DNA of 64,000 nt from an uncultured Rhodospirillaceae bacterium (GCA_902826565.1 CADEFF010000011.1:2375-66374), one strand, 5' to 3'. Counted from the first letter of the stretch, positions 1 through 8,797 are shown. Translations and numbers: made by a program. The notes: generated from the sequence alone by a model not told the origin.

Positions 1-4
1 CGCC

Positions 5-202
5 ATGAACGCGATCATCCACCGGGTCCCGGGGATCCTGGGCGTGCTGGGCGCCTATCTCGCCTTGCGCCTCGCCTGGCTGCTCGGCTTCCACTCGATC
101 GCCGGCGAGATCATCCTGCTGGTGATCGTCTATCTCCTCGTCACCTGGCTCGCCGAGCGCGCGCTCAGGCATTACGACGACAGCCTGTCGCCGCCGCTCT
201 AG
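5..202 (+). CDS. Small hypothetical inner-membrane protein
   Basis: This 65-residue protein has two hydrophobic segments, at roughly residues 10-30 and 33-52, joined by a short loop, with a charged C-terminal tail (RHYDD). I do not recognise a family. The ATG lies four bases from the window edge, so no ribosome binding site can be seen and the true start could lie further upstream. Coding bias fits the neighbours (G/C in third positions). The next gene on the strand begins about 105 bases downstream, so co-transcription is possible but not shown. It is probably a real small membrane protein; its function is unknown. Confidence 0.5.
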   Translation: MNAIIHRVPGILGVLGAYLALRLAWLLGFHSIAGEIILLVIVYLLVTWLAERALRHYDDSLSPPL

Positions 203-307
203 ACACCCGCCCGCAAGAAAGCTCCGCGACCGGTCGCGCCGGCACGCTCCCCGTCCGTCCGAACGCCTTCACCCCCGCAAGACCGCCTCCTCCAGGAACG
301 CATCGCC

Positions 308-634
308 ATGTGGACCATCATCCTGCTGATCGGCTCGAACATCTTCATGACCTTCGCCTGGTACGGCCATCTCAAATATCCGCACTCGCCGCTCTGGCTC
401 GCCATCGCGGCGAGCTGGGGCATCGCCTTCTTCGAATATTGCCTGCAGGTGCCGGCGAACCGGATGGGCTACGGCAGCTTCACCGGCGCGCAGCTCAAGA
501 CGATCCAGGAGATCATCACCCTCGTGGTCTTCGCCGGATTCTCGGTGCTCTATCTCGGCGAGGCGCTGCGCTGGAACCACCTCGCCGGCTTCGTCTGCCT
601 CGTGGCGGCGGCGTTTTTCATCTTCAAGCCCTGA
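308..634 (+). CDS. DUF486 (DMT-type) small membrane protein
   Basis: This 108-residue protein is almost entirely hydrophobic, with four predicted membrane segments (about 1-20, 30-47, 65-85 and 88-106). It carries the signature of the DUF486 family: NIFMTFAWYGHL near the N terminus, then YCLQVPANRMG and LKTIQEIITL. The family is full length at about 110 residues and is grouped with drug/metabolite transporters, but no substrate is established. The gene stands alone between a small membrane protein and the convergent CoA-ligase gene. The family call is firm and the function is unknown. Confidence 0.85.
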   Translation: MWTIILLIGSNIFMTFAWYGHLKYPHSPLWLAIAASWGIAFFEYCLQVPANRMGYGSFTGAQLKTIQEIITLVVFAGFSVLYLGEALRWNHLAGFVCLVAAAFFIFKP

Positions 635-640
635 ACCGGT

Positions 641-670
641 CGCGCCGGGAGCGGGCGCGCCGGGAGCGGG
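641..670. repeat. Perfect 15-bp tandem duplication after the DUF486 gene
   Basis: Two head-to-tail copies of CGCGCCGGGAGCGGG sit just after the DUF486 stop codon, between convergent genes. A related 14-mer (ACCGGTCGCGCCGG) precedes the DUF486 gene near 230 and recurs near 635. No hairpin with a T-tract is visible, so this does not look like an intrinsic terminator. It is most simply a small slippage duplication. Confidence 0.6.
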
Positions 671-745
671 CTCGGCTCAACTGCCGGAGCTCGAAATCGA
701 GCAGCGCCGCCAATCCGGGCCGCTCCGCCTTCGAAGCGTCGGGCG

Positions 746-2158
746 CTATTTTTTCGCCGCCGTCGTGCCCGCCTTGTAGGCTCGCTCGTCCTTCCAGCGC
801 CGCGCCTTGTATTCGCTGCGCGGCAGGGTGCCCTGCGGCACCAGCTCGATGTTGAAACGGACGCCGACGCGGCGGCGGAGCTGCTCGCGCACCTGCTCGG
901 CGAAGGCGCCGGCATCGGCGATCGCCGCCGTCTCCTTCGGCATCACCCGGACCGTGCCTTCGTCCGCGCCGGTCGCGCCGGTGACGAGATGGACGAGATA
1001 CTCGTCGATCTCGGGAATGCCGAACAGCAGATCGTCCACCGCCTGCGGCCAGATATTCACGCCCTTCACGCGATGCATGTCGTCGCTGCGGCTGACCGAG
1101 CCCACCTCGATGCCCCCGAAGGGACGACCGCAACGGCAATAGCGGCCCTCGTGATAGATCGCGACGTCGCGCATCCGGCAGCGGATCAGCGGCGTGTCGG
1201 TGTGGTAGAGGCAGGTGAGCACGATCTCGCCATGCTCGCCGTCCTTCACATGATTGCCGGTCTCGGGATCGATCACCTCGGCCAGCACATAGGGCTCGAT
1301 ATTGTGCAGCATGCCGGGCCGGCCGTCCTCGCCGACGCCGTGCTCGCAGGAGAACATGTGGTCGTTGCGCGACTGGGTCGAGCCGTAGCGGTCGTAGATC
1401 GGCGTCCGCCATTCGGCCTCGATGCGCTTGTACCAGGCGAGCCCGGCGCCCTCGCCGCCGCCGAAGAGGGCCTTGAGGCCGGTCGCCGGCGGATGGTCCG
1501 TCGAGACCGCGGCCATATGGCCGAAATAGGAGGTGGTGCCGATGATGGCGGCGGGCTTGAAGCGCTTCAGCAGCTCGAGCTTGCGCTGCACGTCGTAATT
1601 GCCGATCGGCGAGACGGTGAGGCCGTAGCGCGTCGCGCCCAGATATTCGAGCCGCCCGCCCGCCATCATGGTGAGCGACATGGTGAGGAGCGCGTGGTCG
1701 CCCGGCACCATGCCCGCCCAGCAGTGCATGAAGGCGTAGACCGCGGCGGTGCCGTCCTGCTCCTCCGGCGTCTCGCCGTGCAGCTCCTGGCCCTGGCCGG
1801 TAGTGCCGCTGGTCATGAAGACCTGGAAATGCTTGCCGCTCTTGCGCACATATTCGAGCCGCTTGCCGAAGGGCGGGCAGGAATCCTGGTCGGCGACGAA
1901 ATGCTTCTTCTCGACCGTCGGGACCCTGGCGCGGAAGGCCTCGAGCGAATCGATGCCGGCGATGTCGTCGATGCCGGCCTGCCGCCAATGCTCGCGGTAG
2001 AACTCGTTGACCGACCAGGTCTTTTCCAGCAGGGCCTTCAGCTTCGACCATTGCAGGGCGCGCATCGTGGCGACGTCGGCCCGTTCCCATTCGGCGTTCA
2101 GCAGCCGCTGCTCCACCGCGCGCGTGCCGCCGGCGATCCGCGATTCATCCGCACTCAT
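746..2158 (-). CDS. PaaK-like aryl/acyl-CoA ligase (AMP-forming)
   Basis: This 470-residue adenylate-forming enzyme resembles phenylacetate-CoA ligases. It would activate a carboxylic acid with ATP and CoA in the cytoplasm. The phosphate-binding loop TSGTTGQGQ is at about 116-124, the YDRYGSTQ motif at about 255-262, and the hinge/C-terminal region (MHRVKGVNIWP) at about 361-371. A CRCG cysteine pair precedes the last, as in several PaaK relatives. The ATG overlaps the stop codon of the upstream acyl-CoA dehydrogenase gene (TGATG at 2156-2160), so the two are translationally coupled and the ligase probably makes that enzyme's CoA-ester substrate. The specific acid cannot be read from sequence. 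Confidence 0.88.
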   Translation of the reverse strand: MSADESRIAGGTRAVEQRLLNAEWERADVATMRALQWSKLKALLEKTWSVNEFYREHWRQAGIDDIAGIDSLEAFRARVPTVEKKHFVADQDSCPPFGKRLEYVRKSGKHFQVFMTSGTTGQGQELHGETPEEQDGTAAVYAFMHCWAGMVPGDHALLTMSLTMMAGGRLEYLGATRYGLTVSPIGNYDVQRKLELLKRFKPAAIIGTTSYFGHMAAVSTDHPPATGLKALFGGGEGAGLAWYKRIEAEWRTPIYDRYGSTQSRNDHMFSCEHGVGEDGRPGMLHNIEPYVLAEVIDPETGNHVKDGEHGEIVLTCLYHTDTPLIRCRMRDVAIYHEGRYCRCGRPFGGIEVGSVSRSDDMHRVKGVNIWPQAVDDLLFGIPEIDEYLVHLVTGATGADEGTVRVMPKETAAIADAGAFAEQVREQLRRRVGVRFNIELVPQGTLPRSEYKARRWKDERAYKAGTTAAKK

Positions 2159-3330
2159 CAGAGGTCGATCCCTTCTTCGAGCGGCAGCCCGTTCTTCTGA
2201 CAATAGCGCCCGATCACCATCTTCTGGATCTGGTTGGTCCCGTCGAAGATCTGGAACGCCTTCACGTCGCGCATCAGACGTTCGACCGGATAGTTCCGCG
2301 AGAGGCCGTTGGCGCCGAAAACCTGCACCGCGTCGGTCGTGACCCGCATCGCCACATCCGTCGCGATCAGCTTCGCCATGCCGGCATGGACGCTCGCTTC
2401 CCGCGTGCGGCCGCGCTCGAGCTTGCGGATCGATTCCTTCCAGAGCGCGCGGGCGGCGGTGAGGCCGGTCGCCATCTCGGCAACCAGGAACTGCAGCCCC
2501 TGATGCTCGATGATCGGCTTGCCGAACTGCACCCGCTCCTTCGCATAGGCGATCGACTGCTCGACCGCGGAGGTGGCGGCGCCGAGCGCCATGGCGGAGC
2601 AGTTGAGCCGCGCCTCGTCGAGCGTTTCCATCGCGATCTTGAAGGCCTCGCCCTCCTCGCCCAGGCGATTGGCGACCGGCACGCGGAGATTCTCGAAGGT
2701 GAGCTCGGTGGTGGGGCTGCCATGCAGGCCGATCAGCGTCTCGTCGCGGCCGATCACGAGGCCGGGCGTGTCGCGCGGCACCACGAAGGCCGAGACGCCC
2801 TTGTGGCCGGCGTCGGGATCGGTCTTGGCGAAGATCGTGTAAACCCCGGCGATCGAGCCGTTGGTGATCCACATCTTGCGGCCGTTGATGACGTAATGGT
2901 CGCCGTCGCGCACCGCGCGGGTGGTGATGGCGGCCGCATCCGAGCCGCCGCCGGGCTCGCTGAGGCAGAAGGCCGGGATGATCTCGCCCGCCGCGATCCC
3001 CGGCAGGAAGCGGCGCTTCAGCGCCTCGCTGCCGCCGATCACGATCGGCGTGCAGGCGTCGCCGCAATTGGAGAAGCTGAGCGAGAAGCTCGCCGAGACG
3101 CGCGCGATCCGCTCCGAGATCAGCAGCGGCGTCACCATGTCGGGGCCGATCCCGCCATATTCCTCGGGGATCCAGAGGCCGAAGAGGCCGAGCTCGGCGG
3201 CGGCCTTATAGAGATCCCGCGGGAATTCGTCGCGCGCGTCGATCTCCGCCGCGCGCGGCGCGATCTTGTCCCGGACCAGCCGGTCGACGCTCTCCAGTAT
3301 CTGTTCCCGCTGCGCCTTGTCGATCGCCAC
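2158..3330 (-). CDS. Acyl-CoA dehydrogenase (Asp in catalytic-base motif)
   Basis: This 390-residue flavoenzyme has the full acyl-CoA dehydrogenase fold: an N-terminal helical domain, a central FAD/substrate domain (LSEPGGGSD and GRKMWITNGSIAG) and a C-terminal helical domain (AKERVQFGKPIIEHQ). It would oxidise an acyl-CoA to the 2-enoyl-CoA and pass electrons to ETF. Where most family members have Y-E-G-T-x-Q-I-Q, with Glu as the base, this protein reads QIFDGTNQIQK, so the base is Asp363 or lies elsewhere. The start is a GTG with a GGGGAG-type site upstream. It is coupled to the downstream CoA ligase. It is strikingly similar to the dehydrogenase at 6685-7866. Confidence 0.92.
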   Translation of the reverse strand: MAIDKAQREQILESVDRLVRDKIAPRAAEIDARDEFPRDLYKAAAELGLFGLWIPEEYGGIGPDMVTPLLISERIARVSASFSLSFSNCGDACTPIVIGGSEALKRRFLPGIAAGEIIPAFCLSEPGGGSDAAAITTRAVRDGDHYVINGRKMWITNGSIAGVYTIFAKTDPDAGHKGVSAFVVPRDTPGLVIGRDETLIGLHGSPTTELTFENLRVPVANRLGEEGEAFKIAMETLDEARLNCSAMALGAATSAVEQSIAYAKERVQFGKPIIEHQGLQFLVAEMATGLTAARALWKESIRKLERGRTREASVHAGMAKLIATDVAMRVTTDAVQVFGANGLSRNYPVERLMRDVKAFQIFDGTNQIQKMVIGRYCQKNGLPLEEGIDL

Positions 3331-3507
3331 CCCAGCTCTCCCCGGTCCCGGCGGGCCGATAGAATTGTCCCGCTTTATTAAACACTAGCTTTTCTAGTTC
3401 GCAATCTGCGCCAGAGGTAGCTAGCATATGTATCGTTATTTTAAACGGGCGCGCAGACGGACGCAATGGGCGTTCCGAGCGTCCGCGGGTTTTCCCGAGG
3501 GGTAGCG
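3331..3507. promoter_or_regulatory. Divergent promoter region with small palindrome
   Basis: These 177 bases separate the leftward dehydrogenase-ligase pair from the rightward amidohydrolase gene. The middle is clearly AT-richer than the surroundings and holds the inverted repeat ACTAG-CTTTT-CTAGT (3384-3398), a plausible operator core. It also holds TAGCTAGCATATG and a GTTATTTTAAAC stretch near 3433-3445. No convincing -35/-10 pair could be assigned. A shared regulator for both directions is an inference; no regulator gene lies beside it. Confidence 0.4.
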
Positions 3508-4356
3508 ATGACGCACGCGATCGACATTCTGTCCGGCCATTTCACCGAGGACAATATCCGTCGGAACTTCCACGAGAACGAGGAGGAACTGTCGCGCTTC
3601 GCGCAGGTCGGCCGGGCCCGCCAGCTCACCCACTATTCCGCGCCGGATTTCATCAAGCGGATGGACGATCTCGGCATCGACAAGGTGCTGATCGCCTCGC
3701 TCTTCACCTGGTCCTTCTTCAACCAGAAGCCGCTCGAACGCACCTTCCCGCAGGAGGTGATCGAGGTTTCCGACCTCTATCCGAAGCGCCTCTACGGGCT
3801 CTATGGCGTGAACCCGATGACGGCGACCAAGGGCGTGCGCGAGTTCGAGGCGCTGGTGAAGGACCATCGCTTCAAGGGCATCCATATCCATCCGCACGGC
3901 TACAACATGCCACCGGACCATGCCTTCTATTTCCCCTACTACGCCAAATGCCAGGAGCTCGGGGTGCCGGCCCTGATCTCGATGGGCCACACGCTCGACT
4001 TCATGCCGATCGAGCATGGGCGGCCCGCGCATCTCGATCGCGTCGCGCTCTATTTCCCCGATCTCGCCGTGATCATCTGCCATACCGGCTGGCCCTGGGT
4101 CGAGGAAGCGATCGCGCTCGCCTGGAAGCATCCCAACGTCTTCATCGGCACCTCGGCCTATGCACCGAAATACTGGCAGCCGGAGCTGGTGAAGTTCATC
4201 AACTCGCGCGGCCAGGACAAGGTGATGTGGGCGACCGACTATCCGCTGATCGAGCACAAGGAATCGATCGACCAGATCCGCGCCCTCGGCCTCAAGCCGC
4301 AGGCGGAGAAAAAGCTGCTCGGCGACAATGCCCGCCGCGTCTTCGGATTCGACTGA
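3508..4356 (+). CDS. Amidohydrolase_2-family protein lacking the HxH motif
   Basis: This 282-residue TIM-barrel protein belongs to the amidohydrolase_2 (ACMSD-like) group of hydrolases and decarboxylases. Visible features are KGIHIHPHG at about 127-135, the metal/active-site histidines in SMGHT and ICHTGWPW, and the late aspartate in WATDYPL. The N-terminal HxH metal pair usual in the superfamily is absent: the strand reads AIDILSGHF instead. I chose the ATG at 3508, which has GAGGGG just upstream, over an earlier in-frame ATG at 3466. The FAD oxidoreductase gene follows at once, so the two form an operon. The reaction is unknown; hydrolysis or decarboxylation of a cyclic or aromatic acid is plausible. 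Confidence 0.85.
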   Translation: MTHAIDILSGHFTEDNIRRNFHENEEELSRFAQVGRARQLTHYSAPDFIKRMDDLGIDKVLIASLFTWSFFNQKPLERTFPQEVIEVSDLYPKRLYGLYGVNPMTATKGVREFEALVKDHRFKGIHIHPHGYNMPPDHAFYFPYYAKCQELGVPALISMGHTLDFMPIEHGRPAHLDRVALYFPDLAVIICHTGWPWVEEAIALAWKHPNVFIGTSAYAPKYWQPELVKFINSRGQDKVMWATDYPLIEHKESIDQIRALGLKPQAEKKLLGDNARRVFGFD

Positions 4357-4360
4357 GCCG

Positions 4361-5659
4361 GTGACCGAAGCCCGCTCCTACTGGCAGGCGACGGCCCCGG
4401 CCGCGCCCGCCTTGCCGAAGCTCGCCGGCGACCGCGACGTCGATGTCGCGATCGTCGGCGGCGGCTATACCGGCCTCGCCGCCGCGGAATGGCTCGCGGA
4501 CGCCGGCAAGGACTGCCTCGTCCTCGAGGCGAGATCGATCGGCTGGGGCGCGAGCGGCCGCAATGGCGGCTCCGCCACGCCGCGCTACAAGAAAGGCTGG
4601 GCGACGCTCGCCGGAAGCTACGGCGCCGAGGCCACCCGGGCCCTCCATCGCGAGCTCTTCGCCGGCATCGATTCGATCCAGAAGCGCATCGCAAGATTCG
4701 ACATCGCCTGCGATTTCCGGCGTTCGGGCCAGGCGACCGCGGCGCACGGCCCGGCCGCGCTTGACAGTCTCCGCGCCGATCTCGACTGGCTCCGGCGCGA
4801 GACCGGCGACAGCACGCCGCAATTGCTGGATCGGGACGCGACGGCCTCGCTGCTCGGCACCGCCGCCTATCCCGGCGCCTATTACGATCCGCGCGGCGCC
4901 TTCCTCCATCCGCTCGCCTATCTGCGCGGCTGGGCCGCGGCGCTTGCGGCGCAGGGGCTCGCGATCCATGCCGAGACGCCGGTCACGGCCGAGCGCGAGG
5001 AGGCGGGCGGCGTCATCCTCGAAACGCCGGGCGGGCGCGTCCGGGCGCGGACCGTCATCATCGCGACCAACGCCTACACGCCCGAATTCTTTCCCGGCCG
5101 CCTCGCGCGGCGCATCGTGCCGGTCGCCTCCTCGCTCATCGTGACGGCGCCGCTTTCGGGCGAGGCCCGCGCGCGCGTCCTGCCGACCGGCGCCATCCTC
5201 GCCGACACGCGGCGGCTGCTGAGCTATGCCTGCCCGCTGCCGGACGGGCGGATCATGATCGGCGGGCGCGGCGACCTCACCGGCCGGCGCGAAGACCCGG
5301 CGAGCTATGCGCGCCTCGAGGGGATTCTCGCCCGGCTCTTCCCGGCGCTTGCCGGCACCCGGATCGACTATCGCTGGCGCGGCATGGTCGCCGTCACGCT
5401 CGACGCGATGCCGCATCTGGGCCGGCTCGGCGAGCGCCATCTCTTCGGCCTCGGCTATGGCGGGCGCGGCGTGGTGCTGGCCCACAGTCTGGGGCGCATG
5501 CTGGGACGCATGGCGGCCGGCGAAACGATCGAAGCCGGCCCCTTCGGCGCCGCACATCTCGCCGTCATTCCGCTGCATGGCTGGCGCCGTCCGATCATGC
5601 AGCTCACCGCCGGCTATTGGGGCCTGCGCGACCGGATCGAGGAGCGTGCCCGAGGCTGA
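4361..5659 (+). CDS. FAD-dependent oxidoreductase (DAO/PuuB-like)
   Basis: This protein of about 432 residues belongs to the D-amino-acid-oxidase/glycine-oxidase superfamily. The FAD-binding motif VGGGYTGLAAAEWL lies near residue 25, followed by WGASGRNGG, which is typical of gamma-glutamylputrescine or sarcosine oxidase-like enzymes. The C-terminal FAD motif is FGLGYGGRGVVLAH. It would oxidise a secondary or primary amine to imine and hydrogen peroxide or a reduced carrier. The start is uncertain. I prefer GTG 4361, four bases after the amidohydrolase stop, because relatives begin a few residues before SYW. An in-frame ATG at 4328 would overlap the upstream gene. The substrate is not predictable. 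Confidence 0.85.
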   Translation: MTEARSYWQATAPAAPALPKLAGDRDVDVAIVGGGYTGLAAAEWLADAGKDCLVLEARSIGWGASGRNGGSATPRYKKGWATLAGSYGAEATRALHRELFAGIDSIQKRIARFDIACDFRRSGQATAAHGPAALDSLRADLDWLRRETGDSTPQLLDRDATASLLGTAAYPGAYYDPRGAFLHPLAYLRGWAAALAAQGLAIHAETPVTAEREEAGGVILETPGGRVRARTVIIATNAYTPEFFPGRLARRIVPVASSLIVTAPLSGEARARVLPTGAILADTRRLLSYACPLPDGRIMIGGRGDLTGRREDPASYARLEGILARLFPALAGTRIDYRWRGMVAVTLDAMPHLGRLGERHLFGLGYGGRGVVLAHSLGRMLGRMAAGETIEAGPFGAAHLAVIPLHGWRRPIMQLTAGYWGLRDRIEERARG

Positions 5660-5897
5660 AACCGGCCGTGCCCGCGCCATTGCGAGGCGACGGAAGCTGT
5701 GCAACAAATCGAACGTCGAGGACGGCAGGCTGCATTTTTCGAGCGCCGACGACCCCGCAATGTATGACTTGATAGACAGCGATGCGGCTGCCACACCGCC
5801 AGACATCGCTTCCCGACAGGCGACAGGGAGACGAGACCGATGCCGATAGCCGATGGCCTGCGCCGTTTCGAGGAAGCCCGCGCCGGCGGCGCGTCGC
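5660..5897. other. Intergenic region, no gene seen
   Basis: This is the spacer between the FAD oxidoreductase gene and a palindromic repeat. Short open frames here have no start signal and no recognisable protein. A fragment CATTGCGAGGCGACG near 5681 resembles a short motif common in alphaproteobacterial intergenic repeats. Nothing else could be supported. Confidence 0.4.
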
Positions 5898-6002
5898 TAG
5901 AGCATTTTCCCGCGAAGTGGGCACCGGTTCGCGGCAGAAAATGCGACCAGACCAATGAATCCGGAGCGCGCTTCAGTTCAACCTCGAGGAAACGCGCTCT
6001 AG
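5898..6002. repeat. Alphaproteobacterial intergenic palindromic repeat
   Basis: The element opens with CTAGAGCATTTTCCCGCGAA and closes with AACGCGCTCTAG, so its ends are inverted (CTAGAGC/GCTCTAG). An inner inverted pair is CATTTTC...GAAAATG (about 5903-5943). This layout, with a CACCGGTTCGC core, matches a dispersed repeat that I recognise from Hyphomicrobiales and other alphaproteobacterial genomes. Its right end supplies the TAG stop codon (5999-6001) of the thioesterase gene. It would fold as a long hairpin in RNA and may end or stabilise both convergent transcripts. That role is inferred. Confidence 0.75.
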
Positions 6003-6496
6003 GCGGCGTCCGGCTTGCGGCGGTTGGGATCGATCGCGCGGCCCGCCTCTTCCGGTCGCGGCAGGCGGAGGTGACGCTCGACGATCGGCGCCAGCCGCCG
6101 GTCGAGCTCCGGCGAGACGGGAACCGTGCGGCGCGCCGCGAGATCGACATGGACGTAAAGCGTCTCGTTGGTGGCCGCGAGGTAGTTTTCGGTCGCGTGC
6201 GCCATGCGGTAGAAGACATGGATGCGCTTGCCGGTGAAGGCGAGGATCTGCGCCTCGAAGCGGATCGGCGCCTCGACCAACAGCTCGCGCTTGAAGACGG
6301 TGTGGGTTTCGAGGGCGAAGAAGGAGTGGTTGCTGCGCACCCGATAGGCCTCGCTGATATCGAGGCTGCGGAAGAAGGCGCGGGCGGCTTCCTCGAACGC
6401 AAAGCCGTAATAGGCGATGTTCATATGCCCGCTATAGTCCGTCCATTCGGGACGCACATAGTCGCGAAAGCCGGTATAAGGCGCGTCGTCGCTCAT
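5999..6496 (-). CDS. Acyl-CoA thioesterase, 4HBT (YbgC-like) family
   Basis: This 165-residue hotdog-fold protein has the 4-hydroxybenzoyl-CoA thioesterase pattern. WTDYSGHMNIAYYGFAFEEA at about 18-37 contains the catalytic-type Asp and the N-Y-G/F helix, and later strands read FKRELLVEAPIRFEAQIL. It would release CoA from an acyl-CoA, perhaps to relieve CoA trapping by the surrounding acyl-CoA enzymes. It lies opposite to and between two rightward catabolic operons. The stop codon falls inside the intergenic repeat that follows, so the last residues (RRKPDAA) may be recently altered by repeat insertion. Confidence 0.85.
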   Translation of the reverse strand: MSDDAPYTGFRDYVRPEWTDYSGHMNIAYYGFAFEEAARAFFRSLDISEAYRVRSNHSFFALETHTVFKRELLVEAPIRFEAQILAFTGKRIHVFYRMAHATENYLAATNETLYVHVDLAARRTVPVSPELDRRLAPIVERHLRLPRPEEAGRAIDPNRRKPDAA

Positions 6497-6684
6497 GAAA
6501 CCCCGCTCGCAGAAACTTCAAACCCGGATCTCGCGCCGCATGGCGAAAGGATTCTAAGCCGCATGTCAGAGAACCCGAACCACGCCATTCGCTTCGCCGG
6601 TCGGAGGCCGACCCGGCTCGCTAGATACCGGGCCGCGCCGCGCGAGGCAAGCCGGCGCGACGGCATCGGCGACGGAGCCGCCCG

Positions 6685-7866
6685 ATGAGCCTCGATCGCG
6701 GCACGCGCGCCGGGATGCTCGCGGCGGTCGAGCGCTTCACCGCGGAACGCGTGGCGCCCCGCGCCGCCGCGATCGACGAATCGGGCGAGCTGCCCCGCGA
6801 CCTCTGGAAGGAAGCGGCCGAGCTCGGGCTTTTCGCCCTCGGCGTGCCGGAGGAATATGGCGGGCTCGGGCGCGACATCGTGACCCCGCTGCTGATCTCC
6901 GAGCTGCTGGCGCGCGGCTCCGCCTCCTTCTCGCTCTCCTTCAACAACACCACCGACGCCGCCGTGCCGATCATCATGGAAGGGTCGGAGGCGATGAAGC
7001 GGCGCTACCTGCCGAAGGTGGCGAAGGGCGAGATGATCCCCTGCATCGCCATCACCGAGCCGACCGGCGGATCGGACATGGCGGGCATCCGCACCGCGGC
7101 CGTGCGGGAAGGCGACGACTACGTCATCAACGGCCGCAAGATGTGGATCACGAACGCCCCGGTGGGCGATTTCTTCACGGTCTTCTGCCGCACCTCGGCC
7201 GACCGCCACAAGGGCCTCACGGCCATCGTGGTCGATCGCGGCACGAAAGGCCTCACCACCGGCAAGGCCGAGCCCCTGATCGGGTTGCGCGGCAGCCCGA
7301 CCGGCGAGGTGGTATTCGACAATGTGCGCGTGCCCGTCGCGAACCGCCTCGGCGAGGAGGGGGACGGGTTCCGCATCGGGGCGCTCACCCTCGACGAATC
7401 GCGACTGCATTGCGCGGCGGTCGCGCTCGGCGTCGCCACGGCGGCGCTCGAGCATGCGCTCGCCTACGCCAAGGAGCGGGTGCAGTTCGGCAAGCCGATC
7501 ATCGAGCATCAGGGGCTGATGTTCCTCGTCTCGGAGCTCGCGACCGAGCTCGCCGCCGCCCGCGCGCTCTGGGAGAAGAGCGCCGGGCTCCTGACGAGCG
7601 ACCATTCGCGCCGCACCTCGAACTACGCCGCCATGACCAAGCTGCTCTGCAGCGACCTCTGCATGAAGGTCACGACCGAGGCGGTGCAGATCTTCGGCGC
7701 CAACGGCCTTTCCCGGTCCTATCCGGTCGAGCGGCTGATGCGCGACGCCAAGGCGTTCCAGATCTATGACGGCACCAGCCAGATCCAGAAATGGCTGATC
7801 GGCCGCCAGCTCCAGAAATCCGGCCTGCCCTACGGACCGCTCGATCCGAGCGTCGCCGAGGCGTAA
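6685..7866 (+). CDS. Acyl-CoA dehydrogenase, paralogue of the 2158-3330 gene
   Basis: This 393-residue enzyme has the complete acyl-CoA dehydrogenase architecture: ITEPTGGSD and GRKMWITNAPVGD in the middle domain, AKERVQFGKPIIEHQ in the C-terminal domain and FGANGLSRSYPVERLMRD near the end. It shares long identical stretches with the 390-residue dehydrogenase at 2158-3330. It also carries Asp instead of Glu in the base motif (QIYDGTSQIQK, Asp362). The two enzymes probably act on related intermediates, such as saturated and monounsaturated ring acyl-CoAs, or on successive chain lengths. It is followed after 78 bases by two SDR genes on the same strand. Confidence 0.92.
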   Translation: MSLDRGTRAGMLAAVERFTAERVAPRAAAIDESGELPRDLWKEAAELGLFALGVPEEYGGLGRDIVTPLLISELLARGSASFSLSFNNTTDAAVPIIMEGSEAMKRRYLPKVAKGEMIPCIAITEPTGGSDMAGIRTAAVREGDDYVINGRKMWITNAPVGDFFTVFCRTSADRHKGLTAIVVDRGTKGLTTGKAEPLIGLRGSPTGEVVFDNVRVPVANRLGEEGDGFRIGALTLDESRLHCAAVALGVATAALEHALAYAKERVQFGKPIIEHQGLMFLVSELATELAAARALWEKSAGLLTSDHSRRTSNYAAMTKLLCSDLCMKVTTEAVQIFGANGLSRSYPVERLMRDAKAFQIYDGTSQIQKWLIGRQLQKSGLPYGPLDPSVAEA

Positions 7867-7944
7867 GGGGCGGGCGGAGACGAGAGCGGGCCGCCGCGAG
7901 ACGGCCCCATCCGCAATCGAACGAACCAACGAGGAGAGCGAGAG

Positions 7945-8685
7945 ATGGCAAAGGGTGATGTGGCGCTGGTGACCGGCGCTTCGGGCGGCATGGGACAGGC
8001 GACCGTGCTGCGTCTGCTGCAGGACGGCTTCAAGGTCGCCGGCATCGACGTCAACGACAAGGCGCTGAAGGAATTCGGCAAGAAGGTCGGCAAGAAAGCC
8101 AACCTCTACAAGGTCGATCAGACCAACGAAGCGGCCTGCCGCAAGATCGTGAAGAAGATCGAGAAGGAGATGGGCCCGGTCTCCGTGCTGGTGAACACCA
8201 TCGGCTGGTGCGGCACCACCCGCTTCCACGAGGAGGATGCCGCCTACTGGCGCAAGGTGATCGCGATCAACTACGACGCGGTGCTCTACATCACCCATCC
8301 GGTGCTGCTCGGCATGATCAAGCAGAACCGCGGCAAGATCCTCAATGTCGCCTCCGATGCCGGCCGCATCGGCACCAGCGGCGAGGCCGTCTATGCCGGC
8401 ACCAAGGGCGCCGTCATCGCCTTCTCGAAGAGCCTCGCGCGCGAGAACGCCCGCTACAACGTGAACGTCAACTGCATCGCGCCGGGGCCGACGGCGACGC
8501 CGCTGCTGCAGGCCGAGATCGACGAGAACCCGGATCTCATCAAGCGGATGGTGCGGCTCATCCCGTTCCGCCGCGTCGGCCAGCCGGAAGACATGGCGAA
8601 CGCGATCAGCTTCTTCTGCTCCAAGGATTCCGACTACATCACCGGGCAGGTGCTGAGCGTCAGCGGCGGCCTCACGATGGTCTGA
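7945..8685 (+). CDS. SDR dehydrogenase, BadH-like 3-hydroxyacyl-CoA type
   Basis: This 246-residue short-chain dehydrogenase/reductase has the NAD(P)-binding motif TGASGGMGQ at about 10-18. The catalytic serine is in NVASDAGRIG, the YAGTK Tyr/Lys pair follows, and the C-terminal segment reads YITGQVLSVSGG. The closest remembered relatives are 2-hydroxycyclohexanecarboxyl-CoA dehydrogenase (BadH) and FabG-like enzymes, so oxidation of a 3-hydroxyacyl-CoA is likely. A strong GAGGAG site precedes the ATG. Its position after an acyl-CoA dehydrogenase fits a beta-oxidation-like sequence. The exact substrate is an inference. Confidence 0.88.
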   Translation: MAKGDVALVTGASGGMGQATVLRLLQDGFKVAGIDVNDKALKEFGKKVGKKANLYKVDQTNEAACRKIVKKIEKEMGPVSVLVNTIGWCGTTRFHEEDAAYWRKVIAINYDAVLYITHPVLLGMIKQNRGKILNVASDAGRIGTSGEAVYAGTKGAVIAFSKSLARENARYNVNVNCIAPGPTATPLLQAEIDENPDLIKRMVRLIPFRRVGQPEDMANAISFFCSKDSDYITGQVLSVSGGLTMV

Positions 8686-8797
8686 GGCGGCGGTCCGCCG
8701 CCGTTACGTCCGCCTGTCCGCGGCCGGCGCGTCCGGCCCGGGCAGGCGGATCTCGACCGGGCGCGCGGAACCCGGAACGAACGCAGGGGAAAGAGAA

